64,000 bases of DNA from Sipunculus nudus (Eukaryota > Annelida > Sipuncula > Golfingiida > Sipunculidae). The DNA lies in contig CM049309.1 of NCBI GenBank assembly GCA_026874595.1, positions 71,780,926 to 71,844,925 of the forward strand, read 5' to 3'. Shown in pieces: positions 32,939 to 45,650 of the stretch. How positions within the stretch are numbered: position 1 is the stretch's first letter; each line of letters starts with the position of its first letter. The translations under genes were made by a program, and so were the position numbers. The notes below the pieces were generated by a model. The model did not search any database. It saw nothing but the letters and a program-made list of their open reading frames with translations, and was not told the DNA's origin.

Positions 32939-35900
32939 ATATATATATCACTGTGAGATATATTGTAACTGAAAGTATACATCACAAGTGAACTCTACAT
33001 TCCTTGATCAATTCCTACAACAACATTATCTGGTATTTATTTACAATCAGGTAACATTAGTAGCAGTGTAATGCTACCTGGCAAGGACCTGCAATGCTTA
33101 CTTTTTCTCTTTTAAATCAAACATGGCTGTTTACCTTACAGTGCTAAACTGGATGTGCACCATTCAAACAAAGCTCAAAATAACTATGTACTTGCTAGAA
33201 TGATAGACATCAAGTGTACCAGCCTGTTTCACCACTGTGTTAAATTCTAAACATAACCAGTTCTTGAATATTGACTGTGTCAGCTACCTAGGAGGAACTG
33301 TTAAAAAGAGTGTTATTTTATTATATCTAAATGCAACTTGTCTTGAAAAGCTGAATTTACACAATGAAATAACCACCCCCCCCCCCCCCCCCCCCTCCCA
33401 TTGCACTTGCAATGTGTCAGCTTGCAATTAATACCATTCATACAAAGGCAAAACATATGGCCAATGACACTCAGCTGAAAAGAAAACCTGTAAGTGTTAC
33501 ACTGAGACTGGATTCTTTAAATAAATAATCAAAATTAATCTTCAGTTCCAATTAATCTTCAATAAAACAATAAAAGACATTTAAGAAGTGACCATTTTTC
33601 CTATATTTTTTAATGAACAACTACATATTTGTTTGGTAGGTTTAAATGAAATTACTTGAAAAATCTAGTCTAACCATTCAACCAAACCTTGATTAAACCA
33701 ATAAATGTAGTACAACATAAACAGTGATACAAGGAATATGAAAAAAAAGTAAAAATAGTAAGGGCCCTGAATGCCCCACATTTGTGTGTTCTGAGATTGT
33801 TACCAGTTTTTTCACAGCTACATGCCCCATGGGTATGCCAGGATATCAGACTGTTTATAAATGTATATCAACTGTATGAATCCAGTGCAGTATTTGCTGA
33901 TTAAACTGCACCTTTTAAATATTTCAGTAACATATAACATATTTAAGAAGGTATAGCCAGTCTGTGATGCCTAATTAAACATATGACACATTCCCAAAAT
34001 ATTTAAAAATTAAATTTATCATGTGTGTGCAATGTTAAGTGATAGGGGTGTACAATACACTGAAGAAGCAATGCTGATAATGCAGTGAATTGCAAAGACT
34101 CAATTAAATTGTAATTGATTTTATACTCTGAATCAATTCATTTTGATAATTTTTTTTTGCATGTACCATCCCTAAGTCGTCTGTGTGCTCTCAATTTTTA
34201 CAGTTTGTGATGTCAAACTTTTTATTACAAACATGCCCTTAATATACTTTTAAACATTTGCTGGTGGTCCACTCCACTTGCATACTAAACATTTATGGCA
34301 GTGCCAAACAGAGGGAGAGCTACATTTTTCTTTTATTTGCTGAAAATTAAAAACATCCATATTTCCATATAGGTAAAATGCTTTTATTTTTTAAAAAGTT
34401 TAAAAATTTACTACTTAAGTAAGAATTAAATCATGAATTGAATCAAAGTTAAAAATCAATAACTGAATCAATTCTAAGGGCCCTCACAATTCACACAGAT
34501 ACCTGAAGGCCATCCCCACAAAAAAGATCATGTTAATAAAATTTACTTACCATTATGATTGCAAAGATAATCCAATGTTAGGGGTTTATGATATACTAGC
34601 GACAGCTCAAGCTCACAACTTGTTGTGAGAGATATTTTATCTCAATAGTCCTTCCCTGGAACTGTAAGCTCTGCCTTTTCTTGTCTCCTGCTATCTTTTT
34701 AACACATACTTAATTGTTACCTGTACACCCTGTAAAACCAAAATCTGGAACAATTATTTAATATGAAAAAGACCCTGGTCAAAACCAATTATCAAATTGT
34801 TACATCCCTCTGTGTACCATACAGATCAAAGGGTTAATATATTATATCCCATGATAGGTAATAATGATAAAAACTGATTATCATTAGTCATTAAATAGGG
34901 TGCAGCTTGGATTTTATAATTGGGAATAATCCATGAAAAAGCACTGTCAAAGCAAGATATTGTTAGCAAACAACCAAAACAATCAGACTTTTTGTCTTTT
35001 TTTTAATTATGTCAATGATATATGACAATTCTGGGAGAAATAAATTGAGTAGCCCTTACTGTGAAAATACACTCTTAAAACAGTAACCAAATCCTATTCT
35101 TTTTGATAAAATTAACAGCTTGCTGAATTTCAAACACATTAATTGTACTAGAATAGAAAATGTGTAACAGAATGGATTAAACGTGTCTATTGTCTTCCCT
35201 GATAATCAGTTGCTAAGAGCTTTTGGTAAAAACTAAGTAGTTGAGGATTTTTATATGGAGACCTTGATGAATATACAAATTATCATTACATAAAGCCTAT
35301 TTATTAAAACATTAAGAATCCCAATATTCTTTTTTTTATAAATATCAGATTTCCACAAATTGAAAAGAATATATATGATGGTGTACCTGGTCATAGCTCG
35401 TTCCTGGAACTTATAAACATAAGGTTGCCAGCGGGTGGTTATTAATATGATATATAGTGATCAGAATTCATGTTAAATCATGTTTGATGATCATGAGATA
35501 AAAAAAAGACCAGTAATGGTTTATTAATCAATTAATTCATGTACCTGCTCTTAGGAATACGTTTTCAACATTTGAAAGACCCTTCATTATTCTTAGTCTT
35601 ACACTTTTGTATATGATAATTTTAGGTTCTTCCCCTGATACTTGTGTTGGGAATCTGTTGTAATTTCGGCCTACATGTTTGCTAATGTATTTAATAATTT
35701 TATAGACTATAGCCTATATATAGTTTAAGTGTGCATAGTAACCTTATGTATGAAGTTATAAGTATAGACAGCTTTTTCTAGAGTATGTTTGCATGTATTT
35801 ATCACAAAGCCATAGTTATATGCAAACTTAGGAGCTGATTATGGCACAGCAAGATCAATGATCTGATTGTATCAACTGACTAATTATTGATTTAAATAAT

Positions 35901-37384
35901 CTAATAAGACATCGGCCAATCACCACTTGATACAAATAAAGAGACAACAGTAATTGTTTAAAAACTCGATCAAACGTTCCTTTACTAGAGGTATGGTGAA
36001 CTTTGATTATTCTCATTAAGAGATATCAAGCCATTCAATAACATCTTTGTGTTCAAACTTCTCTGTATTTCCGATATCCTTAAAAGGTTCTCCCCCCAAA
36101 TAAGACCTCTTTGAAAATGTATACATAGTGTAGTTATGATTTATAATAAAACATGACATTACTTCATATTAACCTTAAATGTACCCATGTGCTCCAAAGG
36201 TCGTAATACATGAACAGCAACGTCAGTAAAGAAACAGGCCATGATTCAGCACAGGTGCTGGAGGAAATAGAAAGCACAAGACTGTTGATGTCAGCGCCAG
36301 CCGTGGGCTTTGGTCATGAGTGTTATCTTGTGACAGCTTATCTTATGATCAATGCTGCTGATTGAATAAGGTGTAGCTGTGCCATCCTCAAATAAGCCCG
36401 CCTCAGCTGTTATCATCCAGTAAACTACCATGATGACACTGAACAGTACATGTACATATACTGATATACTCAATCTGCAATACATCAGCAACATACAGTA
36501 CTTATGGACTTCTATCAAATACAGCCAGTGGAATGTTACTGTGAAACTTTCCTAATGCATGATTAAGATGAACTTCTGTTTACTTTAAAAGCAAAGAATC
36601 TAAGGCAATGGTTTCAGTGTAAATTGCATTTTCCCTAAAAAATAGGTCACACTGACCTAATTTCTCACATTAACTTACCAAGGAATTAATTTAATTTAAT
36701 CCAATATATAACTCTTTAGAAATTGCATTTCTAGTCGCAACCAAATTGTTGACATTCTTGAGAATGGCTGTGGTTTCTTACAGTACACACTTACTTGAGG
36801 AAGTAATTTAAGTACATTTGCTATTTTGGTTCTGAGCCAAAATCAAACAAGAAAAATAATCACTCCCATGATTACTCATTAAAACCCCCGTGTTACCACC
36901 AAACACCAACCATTAGTAGTTCTGTTTTATTTTGACCACACACGTGTCAATGTATACTTCCTGTGGGTGTCTTTCCTATATGTACCACATGATTATGATA
37001 TCATGCCAGCTATCCTTATGATATAAACAAACAGGAATTGCTGTCTGCACACACTCAAAACAATCTGATTAAGCTTATAGAATTTGAGGCTAATGAAATT
37101 GATTGGAAAAAAGTCAGAAGACTTTCATTTAACTTTAAAGTTATGAGAACCTTGAAATCAAATAGCAAAATTAATAAAAAAATCACTTAATTTTACCCAA
37201 AAATGTGAATAACTGATTTCTGGCATGCAGCAACTCTGACAAAATGTGCAATACCTGCTATGATTTATGTCAAAATACATGCATTCAGTTTGAAGGCACA
37301 CACTTTCATTGCCTCGATGCAATTTTACTGGTTTGTATCTGACAGCTGTAAATAGAATTCTTTAATAATCAGGTCAATATTGGG
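31593..37384. other. Long AT-rich region without recognised genes
   Basis: (AT)n at 32905-32948 and C20 at 33376-33395. A possible DNA-transposon fragment at 32470-32560 (GGACAACTCACTTATTGGGA). No supported ORF or RNA gene. Confidence 0.5.
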
Positions 37385-37460
37385 GTAGGACATAGCTTAG
37401 TGGTTAAGGTGCTGGACTTTGAGGCTGAAGGTCCCTGGTTTCGAATCCCGCCCTAGCCTA
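37385..37460 (+). mobile_element. tRNA-like sequence, probable SINE head
   Basis: A-box-like TAGCTTAGTGGTTAAGG and B-box-like GGTTTCGAATCCC are correctly ordered and spaced. The B box has an extra T, and the flanking acceptor arms pair poorly, so this is a tRNA-derived SINE or tRNA pseudogene rather than a functional tRNA. Confidence 0.6.
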
Positions 37461-38560
37461 GCGATTTAGGTCAGTTATAACCAATGCATATGCTTGTGGT
37501 TTATTCAAAGGTGGTCTTTACAGGCAAGAAGGCTTATTAGACTGGTTGTATATCTTACATACAGGTACCATGGTGCAATAATCATCATACTTCAATATCA
37601 TTTGACATACAGTTATTACTGCAGTCAATAGTTCTACCTAGAAAATATTATAACATAATATCTTGGTTTTTATCCCCTGTCAGTCTGAACACAATGTAGC
37701 AATCTGCTTAGAAGAAGAGGAATGACAAGCAAGGTTATTTATTTATTTATTTTATTTTAACGGTTTGTCTACCCTGGTAAGCAATGTGATCCCCTTGTTT
37801 TTATCCCACACTCCTTCATTCAAGTGATTCCTGGTTTTGTGGTGATCTGCACAAGATAATCATTATGATAAACAATATTTTCAAAATCTTTAAAACATGA
37901 TTAAAATCTGCCTGGTGTTCAGGATCCCAATATTAATCATATTTGTTTCTAATCTCCCATTATCAATACATTTTAATGCAAGTACAGAATTTATATTATA
38001 ATATATATATACATTAAGTATGCTATCTCTAATTTGCAATTTGAATCTTCAATTATTTGCAGATTTTATTATTCTATGCTGTCACTTTATCTCTGTTGAA
38101 TTATCAATTGTTCTGATATTCACCCCCAAAATGTGATTACTTTACTAAATGTCTTATTAAATGCAGACCCCTACAGTTCAAAACTTTACCTGAAGATCGT
38201 GAGTAGGAAACACCTAAAGTCACTTAAGTACATGAACCTGCATAATGTATATACCAGGTTCACGTTTAACACATAAATGGAAATACATGTTGACTTGCTA
38301 ATAGATGAAATTTATACAACTATCATTTATTAAAATATGTCTTACTTGAGCTGTTATCTGTTACAAAATATGAGACCACTCCCTCCCCCAAAAGGTCTGT
38401 GTTATCTGCCAGTGTACCAGATCAACATATATATAACATTAACAAGCACTGTTGACATAAACCTTTATGTTGAGGAAAGAGAAAGTTAAACAGAGACCAA
38501 ATCACACATACCGGTTTTGTACAATACAAACTTTATAAAACCTGAATTTCTGCTTTAGAT
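37461..38560. other. AT-rich, no gene seen
   Basis: Short (TTTA)n near 37737-37757 and (AT)n near 38003. Nothing else is recognised. Confidence 0.45.
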
Positions 38561-38567
38561 CATAATT

Positions 38568-39045
38568 GGTACCACCACACTTGTATATGACAAAGCTATC
38601 CAAGCTGTATAGATTTCAGGACAATATATCAAATCCCTCCTGGAAAATGAGAAGGGACATATCCTCTGCAAAAATCATTGTAGCTGGCAACACCAGTCTT
38701 GTGTCGGAGAAAGCCATCAAAGATGCATGGACAAGCCAAAATTTCAGACCAATACATCAAACTTCTCTGGAGTCAGGTGCACTGGGCTGACCAAGCTCAG
38801 CTGTGGAAGGTAGTTGCTCCAAAAGTGATTTGGAACTAAAGCCAGATGAGAAACTGCACTGGGTGTACTCTTGACCTGTCCCTGGCTGTACTGATTGAAC
38901 TCTTGACCTGTTGCCTAATCTAATACAGCTGACAGTCTGCAAAAGCTATAAATAGATACAGACTGAAACTTGGCCCGTTTCCAAACTTGAAACAGTTGTC
39001 AGTCTGCAAAGCTATTTATAGATACAGACACAATCTTGGCCTGTT
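38568..39045. repeat. Two short tandem repeats (about 119 bp and 66 bp periods)
   Basis: CACCACACTTGT...CAGGACAATATATCAAA is followed 119 bp later by CACCAGTCTTGT...CAGACCAATACATCAAA. Then ACAGCTGACAGTCTGCAAAA and ACAGTTGTCAGTCTGCAAAG start two diverged units of about 66 bp (38928-39045). Confidence 0.55.
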
Positions 39046-39140
39046 GGTATATATGTTTATACATACTGAAAGACTTTGGCTACAATGCTTTTCAAGCTGG
39101 CATATTCATAAGATTTTTTTTTTCAAAATGTTTAGAAAAC

Positions 39141-41343
39141 AAGTGACCCAGGGGTCATGACGCTCAGCTGACCAGGAAGACATTGACAAAAGTAATTTTA
39201 TCATCTGAATGTCAAATTTGAATGAAATACTTTTTCCAAACTTGACCTTTTGTATATAAAATCATCCAATATTCATTGGGGTACTATGGAGCTCTGTAGC
39301 ATGAAGGATATGGGTAACAGACACCTATTTTCAAGGTTTACAAGATGACTTTTCAGGGGTCTCCCAGCATGTCAAAAAATAAAATTCTAGGTCCAGTTAT
39401 TATGATTTGTGCCCTGTTAACAGATGACCAAATGTTTATTCTAGGGGGTATTTCAAAGCCGCATAGGATGAAGGATATGGGAAACAGAGATGTAATTTCA
39501 GGTGCACAAGGAGACTTTTCAGGGGCCTCCCAGCATATCAAGAAAGGAGATTCTAGGTCAAGTCATTATAATTTGTGCTCTGTTAACAGATGACCAAATC
39601 TTTATTCTCGGAGCCATAGCATGAAGGATATGGGTAACAGAGACCTAATTTCAGATTTCCAAAGAGACTTTCCAAAGGCCTCCCTGCATGTCAAGAAAGA
39701 AGATTCTACGTCCAGTCATTATGATTTGTGCCCTGTTAATATATGACCAAATCTTTATTCTGGGGGGTACTTCAGAGCCCCATAGCTCACAGAATATGGG
39801 TAACAGGGACCTTATTTCAGGTTTCCATGTAGACCTTTTATGGGCTTCCCTGGAGGTGAGGACAGAAGATTCTAGGTCCAGTCATTATGATTTGTGCCCT
39901 GTTTACAGATGACCAAATGTTTAAAGATCACAAAAGTAGAGAAAAAAAATCGTAGAAAATAAAAAAAAATACAGCTGGCGCCACCAATCTCCAGAAATTG
40001 ATGAAACACTCCATGATCAATATCCATGCAAAGAATCATGGTGATTAATGCATTAGTTGTTCAGATACTTGAGCTTTTGTATTAAATTTTGCATTATTCT
40101 GGGGGGTACTTCAGAACCCCATAGCTCAAAGAATATAGGTCACAGTGACCTAATTTCATGTTTACAAGGAGAATTCCATAGACCTCCCAGGATGTCAAGT
40201 ACGAAGATTCCAGGTCTAGCGGTTACGATTTGTGCCCTGTTAACAGACAGACGCCTGGATGGCCGGACGGACGACAGACAAAAGGTGATCCCTAAAAATT
40301 GAAAAAATACAGGTGGCGCCACCAGAATGCAGAAACTGATGAAACATTTCATGATCAATATCCATGCAAAGAATCATGGTGATCAATATAATAATTGTTC
40401 AGATACTTGAGCTTTTGTATCAAATTTTCCATTATTCTGGGGGGTACTTCGGAGCCCCATAGCTCGGGGGTTATGGGTAACAGAGACCTAATTTTTAAGT
40501 TTTTAAGGAGACTTTTCATGGGCCTCTCTGCATGTCAAGAGAGAAGATTCTAGGTCCAGTTGTTACGATTTGTGCCATGTTAACAGATGACCGCATCTTA
40601 TGAGGTCTCAAAAATAGAGAAAAAAATTCGTAAAAATAAAAAAAATACAGGTGGCGCCACCATACTGCAGAAACTGATGACACATTCCATGATCAATATC
40701 CATGCAAAGAATCATGGTGATCACTGCAATAGTTGTTTAGATACTTGAGCTTTTGTATCAAATTTTCCATTATTCTGGGGGGTACTTCGGAGCCCCATAG
40801 CTCAAAGGTTATGGGTAACAGAGACCTAATTTCAGGTTTCCAAAGAGACTTTTTATGGGCCTCCCTGCATGTCAAGAGAGAAGATTCTAGGTGTAGTCGT
40901 TACGATTTGTGCTCTGTTAACAGATGGCCGCATCTTAAGAGGTCTCAAAAATAGAGAAAAATATTGGTAAAAATCGAAAAAATACAGGTGGCACCACCAG
41001 TCTGCAGAAACTGATGAAACACTCCATGATCAATATCCATGCAAAAAATCATGATGATCAATGCATTAGTTGTTCTGATACTTGAGCTTTTGTATCAAAT
41101 TTTCCATTATTCTGGGGGGTACTTCAGATCCCCATAGCTCGAAGAATATAGTTCACAGTGACCTAATTTCAGGTTTACATGGAGAATTTCCATAGACCTC
41201 CCAGGATGTCAAGTAAGAAGATTCCAGTTCTAGCGGTTACGATTTGTGCCCTGTTAACGGACAGACGCCCGGACACCCGGACGGACGACGGACAAAAGGT
41301 GATCCCTATAGCTCAGATGACTTACAGTCAGCTGAGCTAAAAA
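39141..41343 (+). mobile_element. Array-bearing element with sub-terminal inverted repeats
   Basis: Left GTGACCCAGGGGTCATGACGCTCAGCTGAC; right CAGTCAGCTGAGCTAAAAA. GCTCAGCTGAC (39162-39172) and GTCAGCTGAGC (41327-41337) are perfect 11-bp inverses. The interior is tandem: four units spaced about 160 bp (TTTATTCT-GGGGGTA(C/T)TTC near 39270, 39437, 39600, 39757), then about 338-bp units with GGTGGCGCCACC near 39975, 40313, 40652 and 40987. It ends in a GACGGACGACGGAC segment. No transposase ORF. Ends match the composite element at 23650-27240. Confidence 0.65.
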
Positions 41344-41849
41344 GTAAGCAAAATCAAAATAAAGATATATTTTATAAATGAATTTATCTTACACATAAGC
41401 TGGATAAGGATACAAATTATTTAAGGTGCCTGTAAAGCACTGCTTATATACCCACAGAGCTCAGTCTGTTAATACAATAAATCCATTAACTTTGTTTACC
41501 AAAGCATCTCACAGTCCTTTCATTGTTAAAAGTCCAAAAATTCAGCCAAAAAATCACTGAGTATTAAACTTGAACATAGACCACCTAAGAAGTTTTTGTG
41601 CAATGTTGCTGAATTTGAAACAATTCTGCAGAAGAAGACTTTTGCAGCCCTCAGTTTGACATAGGCTTACTTGGCCAGGAGACCAAATTTAGCTTTTTAA
41701 AAACTACCAAAAATCAATAAAACCTAAGCTTTCCTTATTCAATTGAGAGAACCCTATCCTAGGGTAGGGTAGTGAAACATTAAACAATCCAGCTAGACAG
41801 GTTCATTATAAACATGCACAAGCTGAAAGAGACTAAAATTGAGTTTTTG

Positions 41850-42140
41850 CCCCAAAAAAAGGCAATGCAGGTGGTGTCACAGAAACCTCAATGTCAAATA
41901 TGATTCATGTGACCAACATTTGCAAAAAAAGTAAACTTGGTGATGCTAGCTCAAGCTGTTTCTGAGAAATTATGGGTTAAAGTACTGATGACCCTTGTCC
42001 AAAAAGTGTCAATGCAGGTGGCGCCACCAATGCCTCAATTTCAAATATGACTCATATGACCAACATTTGCATAAAATTTGGTGATGATAGCTCCTGCTGT
42101 TTCTAAGATTTAATTTTGGTATGACTAAATGACCAAGTTT
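41850..42140. repeat. ~145-bp tandem repeat, two units
   Basis: GCAATGCAGGTGGTGTCAC...CAAATATGATTCATGTGACC and TCAATGCAGGTGGCGCCACC...CAAATATGACTCATATGACC are 145 bp apart; both continue CAACATTTGCA and TGATG(C/A)TAGCTC. Confidence 0.7.
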
Positions 42141-44870
42141 AGCTTCCTGCAACTCTGCCAATAATCACTGAACTGGAACAACTCAAACTTGAGACAGATG
42201 ATTCAAGGGATTATTTCTGTGATATATTGAACAATGTGGCTAGAAAGTTTCTGAGAAGATTTTTATCAATGCAGATAACCAAAAAACAAGATCAATCCCA
42301 TAGTTTTTTTAGATGACATATTTTTTGGAAAAAATTTTGTGATGCTAGCTCCTGTTGATTTTGAGATAATATGGTCTATTGTACAGACGACGCCACAGTC
42401 ACATTAGCTCAAAATTTTGCTAAAAATGTCGTGGGTTGACAAACTAATCCACCCTCCCCCTGTCCAAAACCATCAATTTTCTTCTGTCATTTCCTGTTTC
42501 ACAAGACCTCTAACATAACTGATTTGGAAAAGCTGAAATTTGGACACAATACTAGCCCTAGTTCACAGATTAGCACCTGATATTTATTAACCTTGACCTG
42601 ATTCCAAAGGCTGCACACTCCATAGCCAATTCCCCATTATCACTCAGGTGCGGCCTCGAGGGGGGGGGGGGGTTCGATGATGGCTTGGCAATGGCATCTA
42701 GTTTGTATTTGCACTTGACTTAAGGTTTATATTTGACCCAAAATCTGATGATGGGATTTGTAATATGCTTGTTCGGCCTATTGTATGCAAAAATCTGGCT
42801 TTTGGCAGGATAACTCGTCTTGGCCACAGATGAAGCCTTGTGTTTTTTCTATATCTAGCATAATTTCCCCCCCCCCCCCGAGTGTTCACCTGCATCACAT
42901 CTGTTTTATTTAAAATCTATACACAAATCCTCAATGATACAATTATAAAATCATGAGGTCCTTCAGTTTGGTTGCTGCACTTGTGTGCAAAATGCTTGTA
43001 AGCACTTATGTCTGCAACCTATACAAAGGTGTCAAAATGTAGAGCAGCCAGCCTCTCTAAGATTCTTTTATATAATTTTCAATTATTTTCTTTTATATAT
43101 GTGAATATTTAGGATTTGGTGGAGGAATATGTGCTCTACTGAGAGATCTCTATTTCCAATAGTGATGCATTTTACAATATCATCCATTTTCAACCAGGTA
43201 TTATATACATCACCAAATTCTTTATGGACTGATTAACCAGTGAACAAATTTATCAGATTAATTAACAACAGTAATGCAAGCCTCATTAACTATATAAATT
43301 CCATACTGATAGTATGTGGAATACAGCAATTCATCACATCCAACCAAGCTTTTATTCATTCTATGATGAAAAGAACACTTCAGAAAAGAAGTCTACAACT
43401 AGTAAATAATGCTTTTCATCAATTCAGAGCAAAATGGGTGGGCATATGACAGAATTATAATTGAATATGACCCTCACAGATATTTTTGTGAAATTTATAA
43501 AGCATTAAATGCACATGTGAAAACTGAAAGACCAGCCTGCACATGACCAATGAATATAAAGTGAAAAACCTCAAGGTGACATGGATATTTTTAATTATTC
43601 TGTCATATGTCATAATGTACAGTTAACATAACTCTCCTTTATGAAGTTTATAATATAAATAGTAGCCATAGATGCTACAACCAAGAAAATTGTTCTACAC
43701 AACTATCAGCCCTGTTCAACTTTGCCAATCTATTTGTAATCAATGTAAATGTTAACAACTTATTTACTTTTTTTTAACTATATTTTTATCTTTTCAATGA
43801 TAGTTGTATCTTGTAGATAGCACTGCCTCCTGAATGATGAAACACATCTTATGACAAAGGTGATGTGATATTATCTAACCTTGGACTAAATTGAGGAGAT
43901 ATACACGACTAAGGTACTATGATCTAGAATAGATTGACCACTTGGTGAAACCATGAAACCTGACCAAGATACCTTCTACACTGACTCCAACAGACTTAGG
44001 TCAAGTCCCTGTGGTTTCTGTTAAAGTACAAACAAAGAGAGTATGTATTTGAAAATAAGTAAATTTTTATACTGCATCCTACCACTTCATTTCAAAACAC
44101 CCAACAACACCCATTTAACCAGAATATTTTGGCATGCTTTCATCAATATTTGTCATTTTTCAATCAATTGTGAGTTGGGTTCTCCTATTATTAGAGCAAC
44201 CAGATAAGCTGTTGTTTTCATGTAAATGAGAAACATTTGTACTTGGCGAAAAACTAAATTTTTTTAAATACACTTGTGGCAAGTACAAGTACAGCACAAG
44301 TATTGGACTTGTGTAAAACAGCTATGAACAAATTCAAAACAAGTACAATGAATTTGTACATTCAGTTAAAACAAAAAGTTCAAGCACATGTTATTTTGAC
44401 CCACATCTGGAGACAAAGGAAAAGGTGACCTTACTTAAACTAAAATTTTGCTCCACCTCATATTCAATCCAGATTAGATCTGTAACAGCACTAGCTAAAG
44501 AATGAGGATGAATCAAAGCTGATGATGTGTCATACATATATCTCCATATATTAACTTTCTGCACAACTGAACAGAACCCTGAAGCCGCAATAATGATTTA
44601 TAAGTCACTGTAAAATTGTAAGATCAGATTAATAAATCACTCTCTGAAGGTGACTGACTTTATGCATGGGACCTTCAACTGTATGAACAAATCGCTACAA
44701 TCACTGAGCGGCTAAGCCACACATTCCTACTCATGGCCCTGTAATTTTATTTCACAACCCTGTCTTAAACTGACAACATGGTTGTTTTAATTGTCTGAAC
44801 AACAGACAAACATGCACATATGGATACCAGTGTGACTATTGTGAGTGAGAAACAATATTTTTCACCAAAT
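42141..44870. other. No gene seen
   Basis: G12 at 42661-42672 and C13 at 42867-42879. A repeat fragment at about 42530-42640 is shared with 31.35 and 61.5 kb. The remainder is AT-rich without coding similarity. Confidence 0.45.
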
Positions 44871-44871
44871 A

Positions 44872-45650
44872 TGGGAATATTCAAGGTCAAGGTCCCTATC
44901 ATACGAGAGGTCATGATCCGAATTTAAATATACCTCATCCAATAACCTATTTCTATGTACATATCAATAATAATATTATTAATATGAAAGAAACTTGTCC
45001 ACAAGTTTTTGACTTATAATGCTCACAGTACTGTCAAGACTGAAGTACAAAGAAGGGGGTATTAAAAGGTGCGAAAACAAGAAAAGAACAGAAGGTGGTG
45101 CCACTTGTCTTTAACAGGAGACAAAGCTATCCAAGATCTTAGGTCAATTTGATTTTTTGGACCAATCCATGCATCCCTTATTGAGATATTTAAGATTTTG
45201 TGTGATTTTTACCAAAAACATAAATATTCAAGGTCAAGGCCACTCTCATTGGTCATGACCCTCATTTTAATATACAACATCCCATAACACATATCTATGT
45301 ATATGCATAATATGAAAGAAATCTGTTCATTAGTTTTTGACTTATAATGCTCACAGTACTGACAAGTGGCAATGATAGTGGTATTAAACAGCACAAAAAC
45401 AAGAAAAGGATAATAAGGTGGTGCCACCAATTTCTGACACATGACAACACTATCCAAGATCTTTGGTCAACTTTATTTTTGGATCAATCCATGCAAGATT
45501 TCTTGAGATATTAAGAACTGGTGTGATTTTCTCCCTAAAAGGCCCTATTCCAGGTCAAAGTAACTAATTTAGTACAGGTCATGACCCAATTTTAAATATG
45601 CTTCATTCTCTCAGCCAAATCTATGCACATGTCAAGTTTGGTAAAGAACT
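44872..45650. repeat. ~345-bp tandem repeat, about 2.3 units
   Basis: ATATTCAAGGTCAAGG at about 44876 and 45223, with a third, diverged ATTCCAGGTCAAAG near 45549. Each contains GGTCATGA, TTTTTGACTTATAATGCTCA, AACAAGAAAAG and a GGTGGTGCCAC palindrome variant (45094, 45418). Confidence 0.8.

Noticed and set aside
37385-37460. Functional tRNA gene
   Set aside because: The B box has an extra T and the acceptor arms pair poorly; a SINE head or tRNA pseudogene fits better.
38566-38790. 74-residue ORF MVPPHLYMTKLSKLY...
   Set aside because: It spans two diverged 119-bp tandem units and has no recognisable family.
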